Shown: positions 18,537 through 30,348 of the stretch, piece by piece | Layout of the letters: every line of letters begins with the position of its first letter | Position numbering within the stretch: position 1 is the stretch's first letter | Origin: Nitrospinaceae bacterium | GTDB lineage: Bacteria > Nitrospinota > Nitrospinia > Nitrospinales > Nitrospinaceae | Assembly (NCBI GenBank): GCA_024644405.1 | Contig: JAHELC010000011.1 | Location: 1-59,076 of the forward strand | DNA length: 59,076 bases | Reading direction: 5' to 3' | Translations under genes and position numbers: made by a program | The notes under the pieces: generated by a model | Database searches by the model: none | What the model saw: the letters and a program-made list of their open reading frames with translations, nothing else | What the model was told of the DNA's origin: nothing

Positions 18537-19757
18537 ATGAAAATCATCCACCGCTATATTTTCACAGAAACCCTTAAAATATTCGCCCTGAGCACCATGT
18601 TTCTGACCGTGGTCATGTTTCTTGACAAGGCGATGTTCATGACAGACCTGATCCTCAATCGCGGGATGACGATTTTTGAGGTGGGTCGAATGGTTCTCTA
18701 TATATCACCCATATTTCTATCCATCACCATTCCAATCAGCGTGCTTGTTGCGGCAGTAGTAGCCTTCAACCAGTTTTCAGCTGACAACGAACTTGTCGTC
18801 ATGAAATCCAGTGGCTGGAGTTTTTTGTATCTTCTCCGCCCTGTTCTTCTTTTTTCCTTCCTGGCTTACATTGCGACCAATATTATTATTTTTTATGCAC
18901 TTCCCGTAGGCAATCAGGCCTTGAAACAGATGATATTTGATATTGTAAAAACCCGCGCCAACATCGACATCAAACCCAACGTATTCAACCGCGATTTTGA
19001 CAACATGGTCCTGATGGTTAAAGAAAAAAAGGGGCCGAACAGTTACAATGGAGTTTTCATTGCGGACAGTTCGTATGAAGGCTCCACGAAAATCATTCTC
19101 TCCGAGCAGGGGTTCATTCTCACCGACCCGGCCAACCTCAGAATCCAATTGCAGCTGAGAAATGGATCCATCCATGACCTGGCCAAACAGGGTGAAGATT
19201 ATCAAATAATGAAGTTTGATCGATACGATTTGACCCTGGATATTCCCGGAACCGACCAACTCAAGAAAAAACAAATCCTGAAACCCAGAGAGATGTCTGT
19301 TTCCGAACTGAGAAAACGAATTGAGCATAATGAAAAAATCAACTGGCAGGACGATGTGGAAAAGGTTGAATTGAGTAAACGGTTCTCTATTCCGCTGACC
19401 TGTATTCTTTTTGGAATTATAGGGGCACCTCTGGGCATCACTTCCCGGCGATCCGGAAAGTCCGGAGGATTTGTTTTTGCAATTCTCATTATCCTGATGT
19501 ATTACGTCAGCCTGGTCGTTTTGCAGAATTTCGGCCGTAGCGGAATGATCAATCCCTATTTTTCGGTGTGGATACCCAACATCATCCTATTGATGTTCAC
19601 AATTTATGTTGGTTACAAAACCCAGAAAGAAATGCCTTTTAGAACCTTTAATAAAATTAACGAATATATCGCCATGCTTTGGGAGTTTCTGTTGAAAAAA
19701 TTCGGACACGCCCCAACTCATTCAGAAACAAACAACCATTCCAGAAATCCAGATTGA
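18537..19757 (+). CDS. lptF: LPS export permease, LptF/LptG family (LptF-like)
   Basis: A 406-residue YjgP/YjgQ-family protein. The N-terminal region (RYIFTETLKIFALS, then PIFLSITIPISVL and FNQFSADNELVVMKSSGWS) matches LptF, followed by a periplasmic beta-jellyroll-like section and three C-terminal membrane helices. With LptG and the LptB ATPase it extracts LPS from the inner membrane and passes it to LptC/A. The partner LptG is not in the window, so assignment to F rather than G rests on the N-terminal resemblance. It is followed 8 bp later by the CBS protein; a leader hairpin lies upstream. Confidence 0.88.
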   Translation: MKIIHRYIFTETLKIFALSTMFLTVVMFLDKAMFMTDLILNRGMTIFEVGRMVLYISPIFLSITIPISVLVAAVVAFNQFSADNELVVMKSSGWSFLYLLRPVLLFSFLAYIATNIIIFYALPVGNQALKQMIFDIVKTRANIDIKPNVFNRDFDNMVLMVKEKKGPNSYNGVFIADSSYEGSTKIILSEQGFILTDPANLRIQLQLRNGSIHDLAKQGEDYQIMKFDRYDLTLDIPGTDQLKKKQILKPREMSVSELRKRIEHNEKINWQDDVEKVELSKRFSIPLTCILFGIIGAPLGITSRRSGKSGGFVFAILIILMYYVSLVVLQNFGRSGMINPYFSVWIPNIILLMFTIYVGYKTQKEMPFRTFNKINEYIAMLWEFLLKKFGHAPTHSETNNHSRNPD

Positions 19758-19765
19758 GGTCTTCA

Positions 19766-20218
19766 ATGATTACAGCCAAAGAGATTATGACCGAGAAAGT
19801 GATTACCGTCACAAAAGATACTTCCATTAAGGAATTATCGGATTTATTCATCAAACACAAGGTAAATGGATTCCCGGTAGTGGACGGCAAGGGCGAATTG
19901 ATCGGAATCGTCACTGAAAAAAACCTGATCGAAAAAAGCAAAAACCTTCATATCCCCACAGTGATCGCTTTGTTCGATGCCGTTATTTATCTGGAGAGCG
20001 GCAAAAAATTCGAGGAGGAAGTGAAACGGTTTAACGCGACCCAGGTTGAAGATATTTACACTTCCCATGTGGTCACTGTTGCACCAGACGCCGGCATCCA
20101 TGAAATAGCTTCACTGATGGCCGAAAAAAGTATTCACTCGATCCCAGTGGTGGATGGCAAAAAAATACTGGGAATCGTCGGCAAGCTGGACATCATCAAG
20201 GGTTTGGCCCAGGGTTAG
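19766..20218 (+). CDS. Tandem CBS-domain protein
   Basis: A 150-residue protein made of two CBS domains and little else. The first begins AKEIMTEKVITV and ends in the IGIVTEKNLI strand; the second runs from VEDIYTSHVVTV to LGIVGKLDII. Such pairs form a Bateman module that binds adenine nucleotides or similar ligands. The ATG at 19766 has TGAGGT a few nt upstream and follows lptF by 8 bp, so it should be co-transcribed. There is no output domain, so a regulatory partner must be separate. Partner unknown. Confidence 0.9.
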   Translation: MITAKEIMTEKVITVTKDTSIKELSDLFIKHKVNGFPVVDGKGELIGIVTEKNLIEKSKNLHIPTVIALFDAVIYLESGKKFEEEVKRFNATQVEDIYTSHVVTVAPDAGIHEIASLMAEKSIHSIPVVDGKKILGIVGKLDIIKGLAQG

Positions 20219-20324
20219 CTTGCACAAGAAAAAATTAAGACTGTCATTTTCAAAAAAAATCGGGTATAAGAAAATCATAGGCGCATTTAAGAAATCTCCA
20301 TTGAGAAGCCAGGGAGGAGTCGCC

Positions 20325-23068
<2,744 letters not shown>

Positions 23069-23088
23069 TCATCCGTATCGTAGAAAAA

Positions 23089-23880
23089 CTATTTTGAACC
23101 CTGCTTGTCGAGAAATCTTTCAATTTTATCCAAATCTTCAATCCGGTCAACGCCCATGGATATTTTCTCGGTAATCTCCACTTGGATAGGATAGCCATGC
23201 TCGAGAATCCGGAGTTGTTCCAGCTTCTCTAATTGCTCCAGAGGGGTGGGAGGCATTCGGGTAAAATCCAACAGGAACGACCGGCGATAGGCGTAAAGTC
23301 CAACATGTTTAAAAACCCGGCTCATCCCCGCTTCTTTGGATTTGGAAATGTTTTCCGGCCACCCGTTTTTCCATTCATCACGGTGAAAGGGGATCGCCGA
23401 TCGGGAAAAAAAGAGCGCTCTCCCCTTTTGATTCGTAACTACCTTGACTACATTGGGGTCGATGATTTCATCCGATTCGTGAACAGCCATCATCAACGTT
23501 GCTACATTCAAAGCAGGATCCTTGTCGAGACAGTCGATCACCTGTTCAATATTTTCCGGAGGAATGAGAGGCTCATCCCCCTGAATATTGACTACAATAT
23601 CACAATTCAGCCCGGATGCCACCTCCGCAATACGGTCTGACCCGGTGGTATGGTCCTGAGAAGTCTTAACCGCCTTGCCACCAAACGCGGTCACGGCATC
23701 CAGAATCCGGTCATCATCCGTCGCCACAATAACTTCCGCTATCCGGGAAACTTTTTGAGCCTGCTCCACCACCCATTGAATCATGGGTTTCTTTTTGATT
23801 TGGGCCAGAGGTTTGCCGGGAAAACGGGTCGATGCCCACCGGGCGGGAATAATGGCGACTACCCCGGACTCAGTAGGCAT
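23089..23880 (-). CDS. kdsB: 3-deoxy-manno-octulosonate cytidylyltransferase (CMP-Kdo synthetase)
   Basis: A 263-residue nucleotidyltransferase with the KdsB signature: IIPARWASTRFPGKPL, ATDDDRI, VNIQGDEPLI and the HVGLYAYRR block. It activates Kdo with CTP for lipid A-inner core assembly, showing that the cell makes LPS. Its start overlaps the end of the upstream sugar transferase gene by 11 nt, and pyrG follows after 29 bp. Confidence 0.97.
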   Translation of the reverse strand: MPTESGVVAIIPARWASTRFPGKPLAQIKKKPMIQWVVEQAQKVSRIAEVIVATDDDRILDAVTAFGGKAVKTSQDHTTGSDRIAEVASGLNCDIVVNIQGDEPLIPPENIEQVIDCLDKDPALNVATLMMAVHESDEIIDPNVVKVVTNQKGRALFFSRSAIPFHRDEWKNGWPENISKSKEAGMSRVFKHVGLYAYRRSFLLDFTRMPPTPLEQLEKLEQLRILEHGYPIQVEITEKISMGVDRIEDLDKIERFLDKQGSK

Positions 23881-25273
23881 GCCGGTTGATCAATCCATTC
23901 CAGAGGGTTTTGATTATAATCTTGATGTCAAAAAGCAGGGACCAGTGTTTGATATAATACAGATCGTGCTCGATCCGTTTTTCCAGGCTGGTATTGCCGC
24001 GCCAGCCATTGACCTGGGCCCAACCGGTAATACCCGCTTTCATCTTGAGACGCAACATGTAATGGGGAACCGACTTTTTAAAATCCTCTACAAATACCGG
24101 TCGTTCCGGCCGGGGACCCACCATACTCATGTCTCCAAAAAGCACGTTCAGGAACTGCGGCAATTCATCCAGGCTGGTTTTACGAAGCAGAACTCCCAGG
24201 CGGGTGCGGCGGTCATCATTTTCCCGGGTCCATACCGGACCGGATTGCGATTCTGCGTCCACTTCCATGGAGCGGAATTTATACATTTTAAACGCTTTTC
24301 GATCCAAACCGACACGCTCCTGAATAAAAAACACCGGCCCGCGGGATTGCAACTTGATTAAGAGAGCAATTAAAATCATCAAGGGGCTGGTAATAACGAT
24401 CGCTAAAGAAGAAATCACAATATCGGTGGCACGCTTGAAAACGAGATTCCAGCCGTATAGGGGAGATTCCGTCAAATTGACTATGGGCAGGCCGTCGAAA
24501 TTGTCCACGCCCCCGCTCAGGCTCATGTACTGCAATAAATCCGGAACCACTTTGATATCCACCGATTCTTCGCCAAGGTTGAACAACACCCTCTCGAAAT
24601 GGTCCTGGGATCTCATGGACAGGGTAATAAACAGTTTGTCCACCCCTTGCTCCTTGATGTGCCTGGAAACGTCGTCGAGCAGTCCCAACACCGGATAGCC
24701 CTGAATACGCGTTCCGATTTTTTTCTTTTGGGTGGTCAGAAACCCGACTATTTTGAATCCCATTTCCGGATGCAGGTCGATGCGTTCCGCCACCTCCCGC
24801 CCCAGATCACCCGAGCCTGCAATCAGGACATAACGCAGGTTTTTTCCCCGCCGCCGAAGTATCATTAAAAAATTTCGAACAATCATGTGGGACGCCACCA
24901 GGGAAAAAGTGGCGGTCAACCAGAATATTCCCACCACGATGCGGGAGTAGCTTTCTTCCCGGTAAAAGAAAAGCAGTGAGGAGAGAATCAATACTGATAT
25001 GGTGTTGGCTTTAATGACATTGTAATAATCCACCCACACGGATTTGCCCCGTAAGGGCTGGTACACCCCGACTACTTTGAAATTGAATAAAAAAAGGATC
25101 AAAACGGGAATCAGTAAAGCCTGATACTGCTCGACGGGGGGAATTCCATTGTAAAGGGGTATCCAGCCGGCATGGAATCGAATGTAATAGGCGCCGATCC
25201 AGGAGGCCAGGATCACCAGGCTGTCGGAAATGACGAGGGCAGATAGAAATAGCTGACTATATTTTTTCAGCAT
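23870..25273 (-). CDS. Polyprenyl-phosphate sugar-1-phosphate transferase (WcaJ/exopolysaccharide type)
   Basis: A 467-residue polyisoprenyl-phosphate hexose-1-phosphate transferase. The N-terminus has four or five membrane helices, then a CoA-binding-like Rossmann domain (YVLIAGSGDLGREVA) and a C-terminal bacterial sugar transferase domain with KRATDIVISS, FFIQERVG, YKFRSM and MVGPRPERP. It starts exopolysaccharide, O-antigen or capsule repeat units by placing a sugar phosphate on the lipid carrier; glucose is most usual. The start overlaps the upstream GT4 gene by 17 nt, so the two are translationally linked. Confidence 0.93.
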   Translation of the reverse strand: MLKKYSQLFLSALVISDSLVILASWIGAYYIRFHAGWIPLYNGIPPVEQYQALLIPVLILFLFNFKVVGVYQPLRGKSVWVDYYNVIKANTISVLILSSLLFFYREESYSRIVVGIFWLTATFSLVASHMIVRNFLMILRRRGKNLRYVLIAGSGDLGREVAERIDLHPEMGFKIVGFLTTQKKKIGTRIQGYPVLGLLDDVSRHIKEQGVDKLFITLSMRSQDHFERVLFNLGEESVDIKVVPDLLQYMSLSGGVDNFDGLPIVNLTESPLYGWNLVFKRATDIVISSLAIVITSPLMILIALLIKLQSRGPVFFIQERVGLDRKAFKMYKFRSMEVDAESQSGPVWTRENDDRRTRLGVLLRKTSLDELPQFLNVLFGDMSMVGPRPERPVFVEDFKKSVPHYMLRLKMKAGITGWAQVNGWRGNTSLEKRIEHDLYYIKHWSLLFDIKIIIKTLWNGLINRHAY

Positions 25274-26420
25274 CGGATTTCTTCAAGTATTCTTGAATAA
25301 ACATTCGGATTCGGTATTGGAACTGATCCCGATCAAATCTCAGGGCATGTTCCCGAATTTCATGGGCATCGAATCCGGTTTCAACAGTGTCAAAGTGTTC
25401 GATCGCCCGACAAAGACTTTTCCTTTCCGTTGTATAAAAAAACAACCCTGTGGGCTTCCGGGTTTTTTCCTCAGGGATGCCGGTCTGTGGTTTCCATGAA
25501 CCGGGTTCAGGGATCACCGTTTCCAGCGCCCCGCCTTGTCCGAGGGCAATGACCGGGCAACCCATGGCCTGAGCCTCCAGCGGGACAACCCCGAAGTCCT
25601 CTTCCCCGGGAAACACCAACGCCCGGCAACGGGCATAATGTGAGCGAACCTGCTCGTCCGCAAGCCACCCCAAAAACTGAATATTCGAGGCGGCAATCGA
25701 GCGGAGGTAACGCATTTCCGGACCTGTCCCAATAATCTTGAGAGGATATCCTAAATCATTAAAGGCTTCAACTGCTAAATCCACACGTTTATAAGGAGAT
25801 AGAGCCCCAACTATAAGAAAATAATCTTCACGGGGCTCGTTGATGGGCGAATAAAAAAGGGTATTCACCGGTGGCGTGATAACGGTCGATTCTCTTTGAT
25901 AATAATTCTCAATTTTTTTCTGAATATGCCGGGATATGGCAATGAACTGGTGAACGCCACGATTGGAGCGGACATCCCAATTTTTGAGGAACGGACGCAG
26001 AAGACGCATGAAGAAGGATTGAACCCACCGGCCCCTGTCGGAAAAATAAATATCGAACTGGTCCCAAATATATCGCATTGGCGTAAAACAATAACAGATA
26101 TGGGTGCCCCCGCCGGTAATGCGAACTCCCTTGGCAACACAGTGGCTGCTGCTCAGGATCAGATCATAGCCCTTGAGATTTAAAGCACCGATGGCCCAGG
26201 GCATCAGTGGCAGGGTATAGCGATAATATTTTTCAACACCCGGAAGGTTTTGCAAAAAAGAGGTATGAATCCGCATGGATTCAATTCGGGGGGATACGCT
26301 GCCGGGAATATGCAAGAGGGTAAAAAGATCGGCATCCGGGAATACTTCGCAGAAAACCTCGAGACACCGCTCACCTCCCCGCATACCGGTCAACCAATCG
26401 TGAACCAGCGCCACTTTCAT
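25257..26420 (-). CDS. Glycosyltransferase family 4
   Basis: A 387-residue GT-B enzyme. It opens KVALVHDWLTGMRGGERCLE, the typical start of WbaZ/mannosyltransferase-like GT4 proteins, and has the FLIVGALSPYKRVDLAVEAF strand and the FPGEEDFGVVPLEAQAMGCPVIAL motif that binds the nucleotide sugar. It works with the adjoining sugar transferase in surface polysaccharide assembly. The donor is likely a GDP- or UDP-hexose. It lies 65 bp after the CpoB-like gene. Confidence 0.92.
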   Translation of the reverse strand: MKVALVHDWLTGMRGGERCLEVFCEVFPDADLFTLLHIPGSVSPRIESMRIHTSFLQNLPGVEKYYRYTLPLMPWAIGALNLKGYDLILSSSHCVAKGVRITGGGTHICYCFTPMRYIWDQFDIYFSDRGRWVQSFFMRLLRPFLKNWDVRSNRGVHQFIAISRHIQKKIENYYQRESTVITPPVNTLFYSPINEPREDYFLIVGALSPYKRVDLAVEAFNDLGYPLKIIGTGPEMRYLRSIAASNIQFLGWLADEQVRSHYARCRALVFPGEEDFGVVPLEAQAMGCPVIALGQGGALETVIPEPGSWKPQTGIPEEKTRKPTGLFFYTTERKSLCRAIEHFDTVETGFDAHEIREHALRFDRDQFQYRIRMFIQEYLKKSDAEKI

Positions 26421-26485
26421 GGAGAGTTCAAAACCTGTTGGCTTTCAAGCCTAGGGTTGGAAAGTAAAGGATTCAGAAATCGAAG

Positions 26486-27598
26486 CTATTTGATTTCCAT
26501 CAACTGCTTTTCAATCTTCTGACGGACCTCGGAGGGAGGGTTGCTTTTCAACGCCACTTCCAGAGCATCCAGGGCTCTTCCGGTATCGCCTTTTTTCTGA
26601 TAGCTGACTCCCAACATGTAACGTGCATCGTGGACCTTATTGCCGTCAGGATACTGAGTCAGCACGGTTTGAAATTGCTTGATGGCATCATCATACATAT
26701 CCAGTTTCAAATAATTACTGCCCATCCAGAAAACGATATTATCTTTGAGATTTTGAGGTGGGTTGCCCAGACTCATTTCCTGAAACAACAGAATCGACTC
26801 ATCGTATCTGCCGGCCCTATACGCGGCCAATGCCTCATTGTATTCCCTGGGTGTTTTGGTATGCGTAAGGTGCCGTCTCATCGGCCGGGTTTTTTGAATC
26901 AACTTGGCCTGCTTGGAAGGAACAGGGGTCTTTTTAATAGTCGCTATTTCATTTTTCAGCCTGACGATTTCCGATTTCAGGGATTCGATTTCAGCATTGA
27001 CGGTGTGTGACCCCGACCCCGCGGACAGCGAAGCATCCACCCGCTCCTGCGTTGCGGTCAACCGCGGTTCCAGATTATTCACAATCTTCTGAAGCTCCTG
27101 CACTCTGAACATCAATTCTTCCTGCTGACTGTGCAGGGTGGCGACATCCGTCTTTAATTCTTCCTTGTCGGTTTTTTGATCCACACTGACGAAACCGCCT
27201 CCATCACTGATCACACCGCTACCCTGTTCAATTTTTTCTGCCGGCTGTGACTGCGGTTGGGGTGCGGGTCTGGGAGCGGGTTGAGCCTTCGGCTCATCAT
27301 CAAAAAAGAAATCCTCTTCGTCGGGAGAGACAGGCACGGATCGGGGCTGAGGTTCCCCGGCCGGCTGGGATTGAGCCAGCGCGTTGTCATCTTTGAAAAA
27401 GTCTTCTTCCTTGTCATTTTTGGCGGGAGTCTTATCATCAACCTCAGCTTCAAATTCGCTTCCGAAATCTTCTTCAAAAAATAAATCTTCATCGTCTTCA
27501 TCGCTGCTCCACGGCAATGAACTGCACCCCGTTAGGGCTAACGAAACAATGAAAATGGTTACCGAGATAAATTTGAAACTATTTTTAACGAATAACAT
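26486..27598 (-). CDS. CpoB/YbgF-like TPR lipoprotein with acidic-aromatic N-terminal repeats
   Basis: A 370-residue lipoprotein: signal and lipobox LALTGC with Cys at about residue 25. A long low-complexity region follows (about 30-125), rich in Glu, Asp, Pro and Gln, containing three acidic-aromatic motifs: DLFFEEDF, EEDFFKDD and EEDFFFDDE. A coiled coil (about 145-225) precedes two or three TPRs (YNEALAAYRAGRYDESILLF; GSNYLKLDMYDDAIKQF), as in CpoB/YbgF, which coordinates the Tol-Pal system and peptidoglycan synthesis. No tol or pal genes are nearby, so the name is by domain order only. GGGGGAAG precedes the ATG. Confidence 0.8.
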   Translation of the reverse strand: MLFVKNSFKFISVTIFIVSLALTGCSSLPWSSDEDDEDLFFEEDFGSEFEAEVDDKTPAKNDKEEDFFKDDNALAQSQPAGEPQPRSVPVSPDEEDFFFDDEPKAQPAPRPAPQPQSQPAEKIEQGSGVISDGGGFVSVDQKTDKEELKTDVATLHSQQEELMFRVQELQKIVNNLEPRLTATQERVDASLSAGSGSHTVNAEIESLKSEIVRLKNEIATIKKTPVPSKQAKLIQKTRPMRRHLTHTKTPREYNEALAAYRAGRYDESILLFQEMSLGNPPQNLKDNIVFWMGSNYLKLDMYDDAIKQFQTVLTQYPDGNKVHDARYMLGVSYQKKGDTGRALDALEVALKSNPPSEVRQKIEKQLMEIK

Positions 27599-27711
27599 GA
27601 CTTCCCCCAGTAAATGAAAACAGGCTTCCCAAAGACCCCATCCGAAAATAAATCTGTTGCGCTCGTCGGCAAATCCTTCGAAATTGTAACAATTTATACA
27701 GAGTTATACAA

Positions 27712-28887
27712 TCACTTGGGGACGGCCCCGGCAGAAAACCCGGTTTTTGAACGAATTTCTAGAACCGCTTTCTCCAAGGCATCAGACACACGTGTCATGT
27801 CCTCCGTTTGGTTTCCCCGGCCCAGGCTGATTCTAATGGTTTGAACCATTTCGCTTTCCGGAACCGCCATGGCTCCCAGCACTTCAGAGGGCAGTATCGA
27901 ACCCGAACTGCAAGCGGTCCCGGTGGAAACAAAAATACCCGACAGGTCCAGATGAATCATCAATGTCTGCCCCTCTACCCCGTCAAATCCCAAATAGAGG
28001 GTGTTGGGAAGACAAAATTCTGGATGACCGTAAAACCGGGCACCGGGGATCCGTGATTCAATTTGCCGGCGCAGGTCGTTACGGAGTTCGGAAACTCGAG
28101 ACTGGTCCGACTCCAGACGGGACTGGGCGATTTCGGCCGCCTTTCCCAAACCTACGATCCCGGGCACATTCTCTGTTCCTCCCCTTCTTTTTTTCTCCTG
28201 ACCGCCACCGGAAATCAGAGGAGACAACGGGGGAGTTCCCCTCCGGATATAAAGAGCTCCCACTCCCTTGGGGCCGTACATTTTGTGGGCAGAAAGGGAC
28301 AGCAGATCCACCGGCAGAATTTGAGTGTCCACCGCGATTTTACTCACCGTCTGAACGGCATCGGTGTGAAACAATACGCCCCGGGCTCGGGCCAGCTCCC
28401 CGATTTTCTCGATGGGCTGCAGCGTTCCCACTTCACTGTTGCCATGTTGAAGGGTGATCAACGTGGTCTCGTCCGTGATCAGGTCGGCCAGTGCGGAACA
28501 ATCGATTCGTCCATGGGAGTCGACTGGAACATAACCGATGTCAAAACCCTCCTTCCGCAATTCTTCACAGGTGTTCAAAACCGCCGGATGTTCCACGCGG
28601 CTGGTGATGATGTGGTTGCCCTTATTTTTGAGAGCACGGGCCGTCCCGGTGATGGCCAGATTATCCGACTCCGTGCCGCCGCTGGTGAAGGTGATTTCTA
28701 CGGGATGCGCGCCGATCAATGCGGCCACCTGTTCGCGAGCCTGGTCCAGACATACACGGGCCGCCCGGCCTCGGGCATGAGCACTGGAAGGATTGCCGAA
28801 AGCGTCCCGGAATAAAGGAAGCATGGCTTCCAAAACTTCTTTGTCGACGGGAGTGGTGGCATTGTGATCCAGGTATATCTGCTGCAT
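27712..28887 (-). CDS. Cysteine desulfurase (NifS/IscS family)
   Basis: A 391-residue PLP enzyme that takes sulfur from cysteine for Fe-S clusters and thiocofactors. Seen: IYLDHNATTPVD at the start, SGGTESDNLAI, the PLP lysine in SLSAHKMYGPKG, and the active-site Cys loop TGTACSSGSI, in the group I (NifS/IscS) arrangement. The ATG at 28887 is used; the frame extends to a TTG at 28899, but the family starts at MQQIYLDHN. No iscU or nifU is adjacent. It lies 46 bp after cysE, suggesting a cysteine/sulfur supply pair. Confidence 0.94.
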   Translation of the reverse strand: MQQIYLDHNATTPVDKEVLEAMLPLFRDAFGNPSSAHARGRAARVCLDQAREQVAALIGAHPVEITFTSGGTESDNLAITGTARALKNKGNHIITSRVEHPAVLNTCEELRKEGFDIGYVPVDSHGRIDCSALADLITDETTLITLQHGNSEVGTLQPIEKIGELARARGVLFHTDAVQTVSKIAVDTQILPVDLLSLSAHKMYGPKGVGALYIRRGTPPLSPLISGGGQEKKRRGGTENVPGIVGLGKAAEIAQSRLESDQSRVSELRNDLRRQIESRIPGARFYGHPEFCLPNTLYLGFDGVEGQTLMIHLDLSGIFVSTGTACSSGSILPSEVLGAMAVPESEMVQTIRISLGRGNQTEDMTRVSDALEKAVLEIRSKTGFSAGAVPK

Positions 28888-28933
28888 ATTTCTTATCAAA
28901 AAAAGGTTATTTAAAACCGGAAAGGAATGAGGA

Positions 28934-29662
28934 TCAGCTGTCGTTCGAGGCTTTTTTCATACCGGTCTTTTTGAGAGGAACCGGTTCAGGAGGTGGGGAC
29001 GTAGCCTCATCCGTAGATTCCAATTCCACCGCGTCCTTGAGCAAACGTATATCTTTCTCCATTTGAGGGAGGCGGTCCAGCACCACTTCGATGGCTTGCG
29101 CCATAGGATCGGAGAAAGTCTCTTCCAGATCTTCAAAGTCAGCTGAAATACCGGAAAAGACCACGCGTCCCGGAACGCCGATGACCGTGGAATATTCGGG
29201 AACCGATTGCACCACCACCGACCCGGAACCGATCTTACTGTTGTTGCCGACAGTCACCGGACCCAGCACCTGCGCGCCCGCGCCAATGACGACGTTGTCG
29301 CAGATGGTGGGGTGGCGCTTGCCCTTTTTCATACTGAGTCCGCCCAGGGTGGCGCCATGATACATAAAAACGTTATCGCCAATTTCCGACGTCTCCCCGA
29401 TCACCACGCCCATGCCGTGGTCGATGAAAAATCTCCGGCCGATTTTCGCGGCAGGATGGATTTCAATGCCGGTCAGCCATCGAACCAGATAAGAGAACAG
29501 ACGGGCGATCAGTTTGATATTGTGATTCCAGAGCCAATGATTGAATCGGTAGGCGATCAAGGCATGCACGCCTGGATAACAGATCAATACCTCCCAGAAA
29601 TGCCGGGCTGCCGGATCTTTCTTCATGGCTTCTTGAATATCTTCGTTGAGTTGCGTAAACAT
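28934..29662 (-). CDS. cysE: Serine O-acetyltransferase
   Basis: A 242-residue CysE with left-handed beta-helix hexapeptide repeats. Key segments are [52 protein letters not shown] and [11 protein letters not shown]. It acetylates serine for cysteine synthesis. The C-terminus after residue ~200 is a charged tail with a Pro-rich end (SPPPEPVPL) that goes beyond the core. It is the first gene of a long minus-strand run toward pyrG; an intrinsic terminator separates it from the lipoprotein gene upstream. Confidence 0.95.
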   Translation of the reverse strand: MFTQLNEDIQEAMKKDPAARHFWEVLICYPGVHALIAYRFNHWLWNHNIKLIARLFSYLVRWLTGIEIHPAAKIGRRFFIDHGMGVVIGETSEIGDNVFMYHGATLGGLSMKKGKRHPTICDNVVIGAGAQVLGPVTVGNNSKIGSGSVVVQSVPEYSTVIGVPGRVVFSGISADFEDLEETFSDPMAQAIEVVLDRLPQMEKDIRLLKDAVELESTDEATSPPPEPVPLKKTGMKKASNDS

Positions 29663-29735
29663 CTCTATAAAGTCTCGATTAATCAGGAAATGCTTGTAGA
29701 ATTGTATTATATCCCCCCCGCCGGGGCAATGGGCA

Positions 29736-29766
29736 ATAAAAAACCCCAGAAAGCACTTTCTGGGGT
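29736..29766 (-). terminator. Intrinsic terminator after the glycine-zipper lipoprotein gene
   Basis: ACCCCAGAAAG (29743-29753) and CTTTCTGGGGT (29756-29766) form a perfect 11-bp stem. On the minus strand it is followed by a T-rich run (29736-29742). It lies about 40 bp past the stop of the 29805-30197 gene, as expected for its terminator. Confidence 0.85.
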
Positions 29767-29804
29767 AATGGTTATTCTGCCAAATCCTTGAACTGGAAGA
29801 ATCC

Positions 29805-30197
29805 TCAACTGATCACATTATGGCCCCGGTTGATCATGCAATTCCGGTAGGCATGAACGAAACGCTGATCGGCGTTCATACCCTGGCTCACACCCCCGGT
29901 AATCCCGCCAGCGGTCGCACCCAGCATTGCTCCCTGCACCGGACGTCCCGAGAGACTTCCCAACAGGGCTCCCCCCAGCATTCCAATGCCGCCGCCGACG
30001 ATGGCGCCCTTGGCGGATTCCTCTCCCACCCGGCTGGCCTGGTGGGCCAGAGCTTCACATTCATACATGTCCTGGCCGATACGATCGGCTCGCGGATCGC
30101 CATAAGGGTCTACCGTAGGGCGATAACCACCATGGGAAGCACACCCGGAAAAAATCAAAGTCACTAATAACAGAAATGCAAACCTCTGAGCCAACAT
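29805..30197 (-). CDS. Glycine-zipper lipoprotein
   Basis: A 130-residue lipoprotein. The ATG at 30197 has GAGGATTCC upstream and gives a signal with lipobox LIFSGC (Cys at about 19). The centre is a glycine zipper, [21 protein letters not shown] continuing through [14 protein letters not shown], flanked by two Cys ([18 protein letters not shown]) that may form a disulfide. Such proteins insert in or line the outer membrane; their exact role is not known. Monocistronic, ending at the terminator at 29736-29766. Confidence 0.85.
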   Translation of the reverse strand: MLAQRFAFLLLVTLIFSGCASHGGYRPTVDPYGDPRADRIGQDMYECEALAHQASRVGEESAKGAIVGGGIGMLGGALLGSLSGRPVQGAMLGATAGGITGGVSQGMNADQRFVHAYRNCMINRGHNVIS

Positions 30198-30329
30198 AAT
30201 GGAATCCTCGACGATTATGAAATTCATACGACTCCTTCAGTCTATTCAAACCACTGCGGTAAAGTCAAACTTCTATGCTAAAAAAGAAATGGACGAAAAC
30301 GGGGTATATTCGGGGAAAAATTCGGCTGG

Positions 30330-30345
30330 ACCCTTTGGAAAGGGT
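30330..30345. repeat. Small inverted repeat after scpA
   Basis: ACCCTTT and AAAGGGT around GG, just past the scpA stop. A T-run occurs some 9 nt further along on the minus strand, so it may act as a weak terminator. Confidence 0.3.
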
Positions 30346-30348
30346 TAT

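Noticed and set aside
26486-27598. Calling the TPR lipoprotein a genuine Tol-Pal CpoB
   Set aside because: Domain order fits, but no tol or pal gene is close and the N-terminal repeats are unusual, so only 'CpoB-like' is used.
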